From: Epiperipatus broadwayi
Lineage: Eukaryota > Onychophora > Udeonychophora > Euonychophora > Peripatidae
Assembly: GCA_028023455.1 (NCBI GenBank)
Contig: JAQFVV010006312.1
Location: 1,674,001 to 1,738,000, forward strand
Direction of reading: 5' to 3'
DNA length: 64,000 bases
The notes beneath the pieces were generated by a model. That model did not search any database and was not told the DNA's origin. It saw only the letters and a list, made by a program, of their open reading frames with translations. Every line of letters starts with the position of its first letter. Within the stretch, counting starts at the first letter, position 1. This document shows positions 1 through 13,300 of this stretch, piece after piece. A program made the translations under genes and the position numbers.

Positions 1-1522
1 GTTAAGAGCATTTGTACTGAATTTTTCGCCAGAATATTTTATTTAATATCTTATTCTTTGAAATAATTTTTTTTCAAGGTATTTTCAGATCTCTAAAAAG
101 GCAATGATTTTGGAGCAAACTTCGGTAATTTTCTCATCCCTGGTGTTCACCGCGGGATGGCGTTGATGCTAATCAAAAACATATGCATATAATGATTCCA
201 GACCGGACCTGTGATTGATTTGATATAAAAATATCTGATTTATTAGATTTGTAATAAAATATTCTAGTAACCAATACTATTATATGATAAACAGAGCAAA
301 ACTCTCCATACAGTATTGCCACCTGTGCTAAACAGAGTAATCAATGGATGCCAGAAGGCTTGTGCATAAAATTCCTATCTAATGCCTACTCATCCAATAT
401 CCCCAGACTAGTTTCTGGCTTTTCATTTTTGTAAATGTTTATTAATCTTATATTGTTTTTTAGTTTGGGTGTGTGTCTTTAAAGTTATGGTGTTTTTCTA
501 ATTTTTTTTTTTGACTTTATGTGTGTCTTTTTAAAGTTACGGTATTTTTTTCAAGAGTAAATAAATCATTTTATTAAAAAGTAATACGTAATTATAAATC
601 TATAAAAAGTAATGTAATTTAGACAACATTTACTATTATTATTTTGTGTGTGTTTTAATGATACACATACATCACTACAAATGGAAAATAATTCACAGCA
701 AAAACTTAGCCATCCATTATTATATTACAAATTAACTATCAACTTTATATAACACACTTTGAATTTTTGCTTACTAAAGAAGCAGAACAAAGAGTCTTTG
801 ATCTCAAAACATGGGCTTTTTATACTCTTTGCCAATGATGAAACATTGAGCTCATTATCTTGGATATTGTTTCCATAGTTTCACTCGTTTCTACAGTCTT
901 TGTTATGAAGAGTCAAAATTTAACTCAATGAAGAGTTCTTTTAAGTACAGCAGTATTCCATAAACTAAAAATGTCTTTTAACTTTTAAATAAATAAATAG
1001 TTTTGTAAAATAATAATAATAAAAAAATAATTCAACCAATTTGCAACTTGAAATACATCTTTTAAAATCATAATTTGAATAAAATACATGTATTTTCACT
1101 GTCATTTGAAATAATTATATATAAAAAAGAATATTTTTTAAATATGTATAATTTCAAATTGTTTTAATGTTATAAATAAAAATGCATGTAAATTTGCATA
1201 CGCACATGAAGTAATAATTTACTATCTGTTTATTTATGTTTTTGTATTGCTTGTTAAATGTATGCAGTAAAGTAAAATATTAATAAATGAATCTATTGCT
1301 ATCTAATCTTTCTAATAATGAAATATTAACTTTATTTTAATATATAAGTTAATACATTATCTGTTAAGCAAATAATTAAAAATCATAAATGTCATATTTT
1401 ATATTATGCTGTATTATAAATAACTTTATTGATAATATGAATCATTTGATCTTTTAAAGCAAAAAATTGTTTTTTTTTTAGGAATATAATAATCCCAAGT
1501 TTGAATCTAAACTAAGATGGTA
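1..1522. repeat. Left copy of a 1-1.5 kb direct repeat
   Basis: This stretch is repeated in the same orientation at 6172-7137. Matching landmarks are AAGAGCATTT at 4, the TTTTCAGATCTCT block near 82, and a long nearly continuous match from about 697 to 1522 that includes TTTCTACAGTCTTTGTTATG. The copies differ by scattered substitutions and small indels, so the duplication is old. Relative to the right copy, this one holds about 580 extra bases (roughly 116-696). The first base of the window already lies inside the repeat. The pair could be long terminal repeats of a degraded retroelement with the Gag-like relic between them, or an old segmental duplication. Confidence 0.7.
290..415 (+). repeat. 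Block present inverted at 7464-7557
   Basis: A segment containing CAATGGATGCCAGAAGGC and CTACTCATCCAATATCCCC recurs as its reverse complement just beyond the right direct repeat. Both sites also carry GCAAAACTCT upstream of the block in the same orientation, so only the inner part is inverted. This suggests an internal inversion within a repeat unit rather than a simple terminal inverted repeat. Confidence 0.65.
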
Positions 1523-2599
1523 CATTGCCTTCTACTTATGCAAAATAAAAATTGTCAATTCATAAAACCTAATAGTGAATTTATTCAAAATATGAACTGT
1601 AAAATCTATTATCCCTTCTCTAATCTAGCTATGCCTCATGTCCGTCACTCTTTTTAATAGTTAAATTATATGATCAATTCCATATGACAAAGTATACTCT
1701 ACTATGTTTACAATATATATTTGTTGTTGGTGAGTATTATCATTAACCAAAATGTGTAAGCTTCAGAAGTCTTAATTTATTAAGTAATATGAACAGATAT
1801 GTATTTACTTTTATCCAACATATTTTCCATTCATAAATTTCATTAAAAAATCTCTTTAATCACTGTGTTTTGTGATTTATTATCTAAAAAGTTATTTCAA
1901 AATATTTTACTATCTGGTAATTCACCTCTCTTAACGAAATATTCATATACTTTAAGAAATACTACGTTTATTCTTTAATTACTTCCGCAAATGGCAATTA
2001 TAAATATACTTCTATACATTTGTATTTCTGAAATTAAATTATCAAATTATTTAAACTGTTAACTAATAACACTGAAATATCGAATCTTACCATCTTTATT
2101 ATATTAATCATTATTATTATTTGGCAATGTTTATTATAAATAGTATTTTTTTATAAGTATTATTCTTTCCGATGTCTTAATTCAACTTTAATTTAATACT
2201 ATTTATATATTTATTCAGGTGGTGCAATTAGTTTTAAACTTCAGGCACTGAAGGTATCTTTTTCATCTTCAAGAATTTCTAAAAGAAATGCATTCTCCCT
2301 CATTTTCTTTTTTTATTTAGAATGGTCAAGATTAATGATCTAAATTTAGGCCTAGCTCATAGCATATTTAGAGGAATATTCTGTAAGTTGCTGACAGAGT
2401 ACACCCCTTTCTAGTTCATTGATGTTTTTATTATTAGATCTATTATTACTATTCTGTTACTATAACCATTTAGTATACCTTCTATATATATATATATTTA
2501 GCCTATAGATTGTACTAACTCTATTTCCTCTACTCCTATCTATCTTATATGGAAAACATTATAAAGAATATTTTCTTTCTTAGGTCAATATAAATTTCT
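1523..2599. other. A+T-rich stretch, no gene seen
   Basis: Between the left direct repeat and the Gag-like relic there is A+T-rich sequence with frequent stops in all frames and a short TA tract near 2485. I see no exon, RNA gene or recognisable element here. Confidence 0.5.
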
Positions 2600-4080
2600 T
2601 AATGGTATTACACCTGCCTCTATTACACCTAAAATTTCTGAAACTTTGTCTACTATGTGCTATTGACAGTTTTTAGGCAAGTTACTTCTGATGATTCAGA
2701 CAATTTGACTTTAAGATAAAAGAAATGCAGTCAACATTTTTAATTTAGCCACCTGCATCAGAAAAAATTGTAACTATCCTTATTAGGATTGTACCTATCT
2801 TGACTAATCTGAAAGTTTACATGGTCTTGCTTGTCCTCATTACAAAAACTACTTAAGAGAATATACTTATAATTCCCATGGGTTTGGGTTTACTAAACAA
2901 AGACTTCACCAATTCTTTGCTGATGAATTTAGGTGGTTACTTACTACCGCTAATTTTTTTTGTTTGTTTAATCCACTTAAGGAGAATTCTTCTTCTATTC
3001 CTTATGACTATTTGGTTGGATTTTTATCATATTCTTCTTTAAATACATTTAACTGAATAAATTTGGAGATATTACTATTAATTTTATGGTTATTCTTATC
3101 TGACTCATTGACCTGTTTAACATCATCTTCTAGTAATAAAGATGCCATTTCATCAATATTACCCTCTAAATAATTATCTTTAAAACTTAATTCATCCCTC
3201 AAATGTATGGGCTTATATTCACCACCATCTTGATAATCAACCTTTCATTTAATGTTAATATTTTTCATTTCTGCTAATTTACTTTCTATTATCAATATTT
3301 GACTATTTATACTTCCTTCTTGTTTCTTTAAATATTCTTACTTCCTGAACAATTGTCTTATTAATTTCTAGCTTATTATTTGTAACTTCTTTATGCCTTT
3401 TACTAATATTTTGTAATTCTTCCTGTCTTATATATATGTTCACTAGTATTAATTTGATTTTTGCACCATAAATTATTTTTGGGTCTCTTTAAACTCTTTT
3501 TGTAACTTTTTTATTTCACTTTCTGATTTATCCTGCTTTTTACATAACTCTGTATATTCTGTATTTGACTTATTTTTAACATTATCAAGTTTTATCTGAA
3601 AGTAATTCATTTCAATTTGTGATTTCATTTTAAAATTATTATTTACCTTTTCTAACTTGTTAAACATCTATCCTAATTTTTTATACTCTATTTGATTCCT
3701 CTTACTAGCCAGTTCTTTTAACCCACTCTCAGATCTTTCTTGTAATTGATTTATTTTTCAGTTTTTTTGATTCAGTCTTTAACTCCTCAAACCTTATATT
3801 AACATTATTTATCCGATTCTTTTAATTCAATATCCAATTCATATTTGAATTCTTCAAATCTAGCATTTGAAGTGTTAATCCCACATTAAATTTTTCAAGT
3901 TTGTTATTAAACTCATTTTTTAACTTCTTTAATTGATTATCTTATCAAATTTATTACTTAATTCTTCTAATTTATTATTGGAATCATTTTTAGAGTTCTC
4001 TACTTTGCTATTGGAATCATTTTTTAATTCCTTTAACTGGCTGAGAATCATTCTTCACGTTCTATTTCAACATTAGTCTC
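2600..4080 (-). pseudogene. Retroelement Gag-like relic with coiled coil
   Basis: Read on the minus strand, 4080 to about 3010 encodes broken stretches rich in Lys, Glu, Asn and Leu with heptad-like spacing, such as KLEELSNKFDK, consistent with a long coiled coil. Downstream (about 2900-3000) comes a segment of the kind NKQKKLAVVSNHLNSSAKNW, which resembles the capsid-like motif of retroelement Gag proteins (hydrophobic residues, then L-x-x-x-A-x-x-W). At least six stops and frameshifts interrupt it, so it is not functional. It sits between two direct repeats, as expected for a decayed LTR-type element, but I see no protease, reverse transcriptase or integrase. The coiled coil is clear; the Gag assignment is an inference from one short motif. 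Confidence 0.4.
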
Positions 4081-6171
4081 TATTCTCATAAATTAATTTA
4101 AAAATATCATTATGTTAATAAAATAACTTATATTTTCAAATAATATTTTTATCAATGTTTGCTTACTAAACAACTCTAGTCAAATGAGGATCTATGAATA
4201 AAATATCTCAAAGCATTTAAAATACTTAATTAGAACTACCATTTTGTAAAGTACTCAGTCTATAATACGCCTAAAATTCAATGATAACATACCATATATA
4301 ATAAAAAAATATATACCAAAATACCTAACTCATTTTGAACAAAATTATTCATTATTCATATTGTTTAAAAGTGATCAATGAAATTATAATTATAATTAAA
4401 CTTTCTGTTTCAGATTATATCCAAAAATATATGATAACAGTAATAATAATCATAGGCAAATAATACTTTGGGATGCCAAAATCTGTAATGGTATAAAAAT
4501 AATACTTTAAAATAACATCAAATAAGCCATAACTTTGGACACCCAAAATCTATAACAGTATAATGATGTAATTTTAATTATCATCAGACCCCATGAATTA
4601 GACAAGCCAAAAATCTGTAATGATATAAATATGAATTGATCAGCTATTACTAGGAAATTTGTAATGGAATAAAATTATGTATATTGTAATTAATTTACAA
4701 ATTAGTTCATTATGTATAGTTACTAATTTTATAATAGTGTAAAACAATTGTATACTTCATTTAATAATTTTATTATGCTCTAATTAAAATACCAAATTAT
4801 ACTAGCATGAAATTTTTTTTAAATTACCATTTAAAGAATATAAATTGTAAAAGTAACAATAATGTTGAAAACTGATTTATTAATTTAAAATAGATAAATG
4901 TAATAACTTAATCAATTAATGTTTATCAAAACATTAGCTTAACTTTTGTAATCAATAAAATGTAAATAAGAAAACGACTATAATAAGATAATAAATTATT
5001 AAGACATATAAATGTTTATTCATATTTTGACTAATTAAATATTTAATATAAAAATAGAATTTGTAAAGACTTTTTAAACTGATACCAAAGTATAATGTGA
5101 TCAATAAACTAGGAATGATTACAAGATTCAAATGTTATTAATAAAATAAAATTTATTAATATAAAAATAATAAATAAATAAATAATGTATAAATTGATGA
5201 ATGGCTAAAATCATTTTGATAGATTATAATTTAATTATAAATAATATAAAGATATGTGTTATCAAAATTTTTAACTTATGTATCTATGAAATGATGCAAA
5301 AGACAAACCAATGAACTAGAAAGAAAATATTTATCTGTATAAACAATAATAAGTAAAGCATTATAATATATTTTTAAAAAAATAACTTAGTCTGTCTTAC
5401 TTTGTTTCATACTCTTTTTACAGACATAACTGAAAAATGATCAATTTAATTATAAACCTATATTTCACAAATATAGATGAATAAATTTAACTGATTTATA
5501 TCTATCCAGAATACATTGCTTTAGAGACCTATATAAAGTAATGAACAAACAAATCATACTTTAAAATGTTATATAAAAGAAAGTTAATATTAGTAAAGAT
5601 GTCTAATTTTCTTTTTGGTTAACTTATTTATGTAATATAAACAAACACCACATATTCTACATTAAACAAATATATACATAAATATTTATATATGATAAAA
5701 CATATGACTTGGTATATTTTTCTATGGATCATTAGATATCCCTTTTGTAGACTATTTAATTAAAACATATTTATTATTATAAACACAATAGTAATATATT
5801 TAATAAGTTATTATTTATATAGTGCTAGATTTTTAACTTGTAATAATCATATACAGCACATGTGTAGAAGAATGATTTCCTAATGACTGTTGATAATAAT
5901 AATAATAAATATATTATACCAAATTATACTTCACAATTCCTGTTACTTCTTAGTAATCCTGAGGAAAAATGAAAATCCTTTAAACAACTATATCCAAAGT
6001 TCATCTAGATTCCAAAAAAACATTGTTCAAAAATAAAATTTTATCCCATTAATGGTTGACTATCTTATTCTTTTTTGATAAATTAAATCCTTTGATAAAA
6101 TTGAAACATTATACATTGCAATTTATATTTTTTTTACTTATTTATGGCAAACATATATTTTTGTAACAGGA
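4081..6171. other. A+T-rich stretch, no gene seen
   Basis: Very A+T-rich DNA between the Gag-like relic and the right direct repeat. If the flanking repeats are LTRs, this would be the 5' untranslated interior of a minus-strand element, but no primer-binding site was recognised. Confidence 0.45.
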
Positions 6172-7137
6172 AGAGCATTTTACATTTCTTTGAACTTTAA
6201 TATCATACTTTGAGACAATTCTATTTCAAGGTGTTTTCAGATCTCTCAAAAAAACAATGTTTTTTGGAGCAAACTTTTTATTTTATTTAGCCACCTATTA
6301 TTGTATTGCAAATTAACTATCAACTTTTAGATAAAACACTTCTGAATTTTTGCTTATTAAAGAACCAGAATAAGTGAGAAAGGGTTGATCTCAAAATACA
6401 GGCTTTTTATACCACTTTGCTAATGATGAAACATTAAGGTTGTTATCTTGGATATTGTTTCCATAGTTTCCCTCATTTCTACAGTCTTTGTTATGAAGAG
6501 TCAAAATTTAACTCGATAAAGAGTTCTTTTAAATACACCAGTATTCCATAAACTAAAAATGTCTTCTAACCTTTAAATAAATAAAGTTTTGTAAGATAAT
6601 AATAAAAAAATAGTACAAGGATTTGTAATTTAAAATACATCTTTTAAAATCATAATTTGAAAAAAAAAAAATACATGTATTTTAGCTATCTATTAAAATA
6701 ATTATATATAAAAAAGAATATTTTTTAAATATGTATGATTTCAAATTGTTTTAATGTTATAAATAAAAATATATGTAAATTTACATGCACACATGAAATA
6801 ATAATTTACTCTCAGTTTATTTATGTGTATGTATTGCTTGTTAAATGTATGCAGTAAAGTATTAATAAGTAAAATATTAATAAATGAATCTATTGCTATC
6901 TAATCTTTCTAATAATGAAATATTAACTTTATGCAGTATATCATTTAATATCTGTTAAGCAAATAAAAATTAAAAAATCATGAATGTCTTATCATTTTAT
7001 AATATACTGTATTATCAACAACCATTTATCAATAATATGAATCATTTGATCTTTCAAAACAAAAAATTAATAAACCAACAATTTTTTTTTTTAAGAATGT
7101 TATAATTTCAAGTTTGAATCTAAATTAAGATGGTATA
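6172..7137. repeat. Right copy of the direct repeat
   Basis: Direct-orientation match to 1-1522, from AAGAGCATTT at 6172 to TAAGATGGTA at 7137, lacking the roughly 580 bases present at 116-696 in the left copy. The best-conserved part is 6350-6560. Confidence 0.7.
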
Positions 7138-7463
7138 ATATATATATAAGAATAATAATAATTTATCATATATATTGTAATAGAATAAATTTGATAGTAG
7201 CTTGAATTAGTTATATTACAAAGCTGCATAATAAAAAAAAGAGAAGTTTAATAAAAAACTGATTGAGTGATTAATAAATTTATAAGGTTGCTATGTGTGT
7301 ATGTGTCCTTGCTAGGTATAATATATGCATAATTTAAAGACACCAGTTTAAAAAATAAAGGGAAATACATCTATAGAGTTAATCATACTATTAAATGTTC
7401 AATAAAACAATATTATAAACATCACATGATCACCATTTCCTATGCTTGCTCATAACTGTTATT

Positions 7464-7557
7464 AAAACAGGCAAAACTCTCTATACGTATTGGGGATATT
7501 GGATGAGTAGGTACTAAATGGGGATTTTATGCACAGCCTTCTGGCATCCATTGAAAT
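7464..7557 (-). repeat. Inverted partner of 290-415
   Basis: Contains GGGGATATTGGATGAGTAGG and GCCTTCTGGCATCCATTG, the reverse complement of landmarks at 345-412. It lies about 330 bases beyond the right direct repeat. Confidence 0.65.
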
Positions 7558-7559
7558 GT

Positions 7560-9855
7560 ATTTTGTAAAATTATAATTAATAAGATAACTTGTATTATGT
7601 AAGGGAGAATTTCAGAGTTGGAGATTTAAAGAAATAATTTGTTTTTTCTTACAGTAAATTGAATGGAAAATCTAAATATATTGTTAAATTTATAAAGACA
7701 AGAATTAAGAAAGTTAGAGAACACATTTTAATATTTTTATTTCTTTTAATCATTACCTCAAGGAAATAAAAAACTTATTTTATGATTAATTTATATATTA
7801 AAAGTGAAAACATTTATGAGAAATATTTTGAGTCTTGTATCTAAATCTTGATAAATGTTTTTTGAAAAAATCTAGATATAAATAAACACAAACTTGATTA
7901 TCTGTTAGATATCTAAAAATATGCGAGAATGTGAGGTATAAATAGATCTGAAAGAAAAATGGCAGTAGTCTAGTCTAAGTCTTGGCTCAAGAAGAAAGAA
8001 GTGTCGAGTGATTCCATGATGATAAGAAAAACTGCTGTTAAAATAATCTCCCTGAGAATAGCTTCAGACAGCTATGCTTTGCTGACTATTTTAAAATATT
8101 TTATCCATCTCAGCAATTATGGCTACATTCAATAGCTAAAACCAATTTTTTATGTGGCTAATACAACCAAAAGTATCCCAATCAAAAGACTTGAACAATG
8201 CAGTTGGATTCAAACAAATGTTGAAATTTATTATAATGCAGTAATACCTGTTTAAAGAAGAAAACCATGCTTCAAAGAAAGAAGTAGACCATATACCTTT
8301 CTCTAGTGGGATTCTAGTAGTGTCTACAGTCAATGATATCTGAAGAGAATATTCATGATCAGAATTTGATGGATAAAGACTATCAATAATTTATGTGCAC
8401 ACATATAGTAAACATATAGCATCTGCAGAAAAACATGGTTTAAAACTTTAAAACATTTTTATGGTATGATCTAATACTTATAATTAACCATAAGACTTTT
8501 AAGTTTTAATATTAATAATTATTATTTTGTTCTTATTTTCAATCTTTTGTATTGTATTTATCTGATAGTGATTGCAAAAGTATACACAATAAAATTTTTA
8601 TTTATTGTCAATAAATTATTAGCATATTTTTTTATTAACCAATTTTGTTTGGAATATACCATTAATATCCAATAGCTCTGACAAATCATGCAATCCACTG
8701 GGGGACAAGCAGGAATAATGGTAGTAGTTTAAAACAATGATGATCAGCCATATTCAGATTTCCAAAAGTAAGCTTTCTACTTAAAAGTTTGGTGACTGAA
8801 GATTAATTTTAAATTTAATCTAGAAAAAAAGTAATTAAAATTACTTTTGGAATAATTACACTTAATCTTTGTGCTAGGTTATTTGATCATCATCATTAGT
8901 GGTGATTATATAAATATATATTGAAATGAATAATGCATTATTTACTTCAATGTCAGCCATATGGTTTCCACATTGGTGAGAGATTTATAAAAAAATTTCA
9001 GGCAATTAAAGTGTTATGCAAATTAATCAATCTAAATTTTAAAAAAGAACAAAGAAATAAAACTTATATAAAATCAATTTTTCTTATTGCATTCAGGTCA
9101 AATTGCATCAGACCTTCATTATGCTTTGTGAGTAAAAGAAGGAAAAACTACTGATTTCTAATCTAACCTGTACATTTTAAAATCTTGATATGTTATATTT
9201 GAGTAAATATGGTTAAAATGAAGAAACAATGCTTAGTTTAAATTGCAAAACTGATATTGTAAAAGTATGTTATAGTCACATACAAATTATTAAATACTTC
9301 TCATTGGAAAGTTATCTTGCTTTGTAAGCTTACATTTAAAAGAGTCTGTTTAAACTTTGTCTTAACTATTTTATGTTTATATTTAATACTAATATATTAT
9401 ATTTTATCATATGAATTAATTAACACATTCAGGTGATTTGGCACCATATAGGATTTTTAAAAAATTGATTTGAGACCAATTTTCATAATAACTTCAGATT
9501 TAATAATATTAGAGCAAAAAGCTTTACATTGATAGAAAATATAAAAACTAAGGAAAAAATAAGGCTAAGGCAAGTAATGATTACCATTAAAAAGTAAGGG
9601 AAAAAAATTTCAATATCCAAAAAAATATTATTTTATTGTTTATTTATCATTAACTAAGTTTAAAATTACATCTTCTTAGATAATTTCTTTGTATTCCTCA
9701 CAAAACCTATATATATAATACTTCTTACCTGAAATAATTCATAGCTTCAGAACTTACAAAAAAATAGTATAAGAATTCTTCATTTTTATCTTGTATCCCA
9801 AAAGTTAAAAAATCTCAGGGCATCTATAAGAAAAAAGGTTCATCATAATAAAAGA
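7560..9855. other. No gene recognised
   Basis: A+T-rich sequence with only short, compositionally unremarkable open frames (for example minus 8136-8333 and plus 8933-9154). None has a recognisable domain, good splice context or repeat structure. Confidence 0.5.
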
Positions 9856-9859
9856 TACA

Positions 9860-10345
9860 AAATCATTTCCAGAAGATGAATATGCATGTGTAATCATGGC
9901 AACTGGCTTCTTGGCTATCCAAATTTAGAAATTGAAACTATTGTCTGTATCAATGATAAAATGAGTCTCTTCTCTTCATTTTATGTTTTTTATGTACACC
10001 AATGATGCTAGCTTATTATATTTATTGTCCCACAGAGATAATTTATTTACATATAACTCAGTTGCTAGCTATAGACTTGAAAATAATGTGATGCAAGATG
10101 TGGGAAAGACAATGACTCCACAGCATGAGCACCAAGGAATAAACAAGAATCAGGATTTGATTCTTTGCCTGCATACAATTCCATGTTATATGCATAACCA
10201 TTGTCCCAATCCTTACATAAACACCACTTGAAATCTCTATCTGTTTGCAGAGCTTATATTTTCATATGGTACTATGCTCAGTAAATTTTGTAATTGCTTC
10301 ATCAACTGCAATCTTACTGTGCATCTGATAATCAGTTAAAATTTA
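9860..10345 (-). pseudogene. piggyBac-type transposase relic
   Basis: On the minus strand, broken frames read in order as the catalytic core of a piggyBac transposase. About 10320-10270 gives KIAVDEAITKFTEHSTI, matching the family's D-E-x-(M/I)-x-x-F-x-G-R catalytic block. About 10215-10150 gives GYAYNMELYAGKESNPD, matching the G-Y-x-x-x-x-x-x-Y-x-G-K block after the second acidic residue. About 10120-10060 gives SHYFQVYS, where the family usually has N-H-x-x-Y-x-D-N. Several stops and at least two frameshifts interrupt it and the third acidic position is not preserved, so it is dead. No terminal repeats or TTAA sites could be assigned. It is a fragment of a family usually near 500-600 residues. 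Confidence 0.6.
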
Positions 10346-10349
10346 CATT

Positions 10350-13300
10350 GTACTGCTCTATAATAACCTAATTTTATATATCAAAATCATTACTTGTTAT
10401 ACAAACACAGACATGCAAGTACAAATACCCTAATACAAATGTGTCTATAAAATGAGGTTCCCTCAAACTTGGATCAGAACCCCAAAATTACATTGTACAT
10501 AAATCTCTACTTTCATTATATTTGAATACAAGTATAATCTATATTCTACACAGACCCACTAGTATAAACACATCAATAAATTGTTCATTTATCAAATAAT
10601 AAAAAATTAAAATAATATTCAAATAATAAAAAAAAACCAAAATTGAATACTTATGTATATTTTGTTTATTTTTGGATGAAGGCCTTGAAATTGCAAAATC
10701 TTCTAAGCATAGTGAATACATTTTATTAATCACTCTCACCAATGGAAATTTACACTTTTGTTTTCTCATTGCAATCTAATAAACTAAGCAGAAAAAAAAT
10801 TAAATGAACTTATTAATAAAAATATTAATAAAAAATTGGAATTTTGTCTGATTTTAACTAGTCATACATCATTTTAAAAAGGAACTCGATCAACAGGGAA
10901 TGATGGTATTGGCACATGTGTAATCCATTTGCTTTTTCCACAATTTTAACAAGAAAACAAAACATTTTTTAATTTCAAATGAATCAGTGGCAGTGACATC
11001 TTTTATGAAATAGTTAAAACAGGAAGCAAAAATTAAAAAAAAAAGTTAGTTGCATTTTAATGCAGCTGAAAAAAAAGATATTCACTCTGTATTATATGTA
11101 TATGTTAACATTTTGCAAATAACTTTTTAAAATACATTTTAACCAAATATTATTTTGTAGAAATTGCTAGTTTAAAAAGGTAAATGAATAATGATAATAA
11201 TGGAAAATGTAATGTGTCTATGATAAATCATCCAAGTGTTAAATAAAGTAAATAATTATTAATACCTTTTAGTTAATGGTTTAATTATATTCATCAGGTT
11301 CATTCTTGCATATTTAACCTTGCATTTGATTTCCAAAAATTAGCTTTTTTATAAATGAGTATATATATATATATATATATGCAGTTGTTTGTTCATTTGT
11401 TGAATAGTTTAAATATATCTGTATTCATATGAGAGAATTCATTCCTATCTGCTTTAATAAATTAGAGATCAGACTCAAAATAAACCATCACTGTAAAACT
11501 CATAATTTTATTATTAAATCAGAATTTGGAACTAAAAATGGCCATTTCTTATAGTTACTGTTGTAGAAAGGTGTAGTGGTTTATGTTTATCTCATATTAA
11601 GTATATGCACTTGTCTACATTAAGAAACTTATGGATCAAATAAATGTTTTATATTTATTTATACATTTATCTGTATATAGTTAGTTATATTTTAATTTTA
11701 TTAAAGTCTGGGGTCCAACTGTATAGCAAATGTATTTGATTATATAATTATTAATACTATTGTGCAATTGGAGATTAAGATTAAATTTAGCAAAGAAACC
11801 TTGGATATTTTGTAAGTAATTATTGTTTTCCTATATACTGTGACCTTCTGGTTTGGCACCAGAAATATTAATTGTAATTGTATGGTATTATATCAGAAAC
11901 ATCTGATATTATTTTATAAAAGAAAAAATGAAATAATGTGAAATTTTTAAATTTTTTTATTTAAGACTTAAAACTGTGATTAAAAGTAAGTGAAAATGTA
12001 ATTTAAAATTATTAGATGTTTAGTATCATACTTTAGGGTATAATTAATGATAAGGTAGGGAAGTGGCTTGTTATAAACATAGTCAGTTCAGTTTGAGTTG
12101 ATGCTAATTAGTTTTATTTGTTCACAAATAAATATTAAGATTTGTTTGAATGATTCTCTAGTTCATTTGTTTGTTTACATATTTTAAGTTATAGTATAAA
12201 CAGTGAAATATATTTCACTCATCATCATTAAAATAGTCATTTAGTCATATCAGTTTAGGGTTTATAGCACATTGTTTGTAAATATTCATGTATGTCAATA
12301 TCATTACTCAATTTTATTTTTCATTCATATGCTTCATTAAATCATTAAATATCACATGTCATATCCAAATATCTAATTTCATAAATAATAGTGTTAAAAA
12401 CCAGCTTAATTACATTTTAAATGAATTAATTGAGTAGTGGACTGGTGAATTATTAAACAATAATTATACTAGAAAATATTTTATTTATTAAAGCAATTGT
12501 TAGTTTTTATTCTGTTGTTTTTAAAGTACAGAATATTTAATTCTTAGTTCAATTTAATATTTTTTTTATTTATTTAAAAGACAGAATAGTTTTTTTCTTC
12601 CCCACTTTTTTTTTCTTTTTCAAGACAAAATTTCTTGCATAAATTAAGTTTTATTGTAATGGAAGGAGCAGTTAGTCTCTGTCTGGTGATCTTTGAACTT
12701 TCTAATATCTTGGTTTATTGGGAAAAAAGTATGAGGTAATATTTTAAAAATCTATAAAAAGGGGATACTTATAATTCTAGGGTACGATGACTACAAACAA
12801 TTACGACAACTACAAACTGCTAATTGCTGAAATGGGACTGCTAAAAGATCTTCCAATACTGTTTCATCTTTAAATTTTGATAGTATAATTTATTTTTTCT
12901 TCCAAAGTTTAAGCTGAAAGTATAAAATATATTATTGGTTCACAGATATGAGTACTTAAACAACACTAAGGGATACATTGATCCTATTCTTGGGCTGACT
13001 ATTTAGATGCTCCAACCATTGTCTGAAATGCATGTAAGTGTCTATACTATATTATTTAAGTTTAAATTGCCACTATTAAAGAAAGAATGGAAATGTATAA
13101 TAGTATTGTAAATTTGATTTATTAAAACTTGAAAACTAATTGGAAAGAAGAAAGAAGAATGTTTGTTTATTTTTCAAAATTATTTTTCTTAAGTTTTAAT
13201 TATAGTATTAATGGAACAATGGCAGTGTGTGTATACCATTACTATGTCGGGAGAATATGTGAACTATTATTAAACATTTTAAGAACTCTTTGATAAATTT

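Noticed and set aside
12753-12873. TATA-like box followed by a 28-codon ORF
   Set aside because: The ATG lies too close to the TATA-like stretch for a normal start site, the peptide has no recognisable features, and such motifs are expected by chance at this composition.
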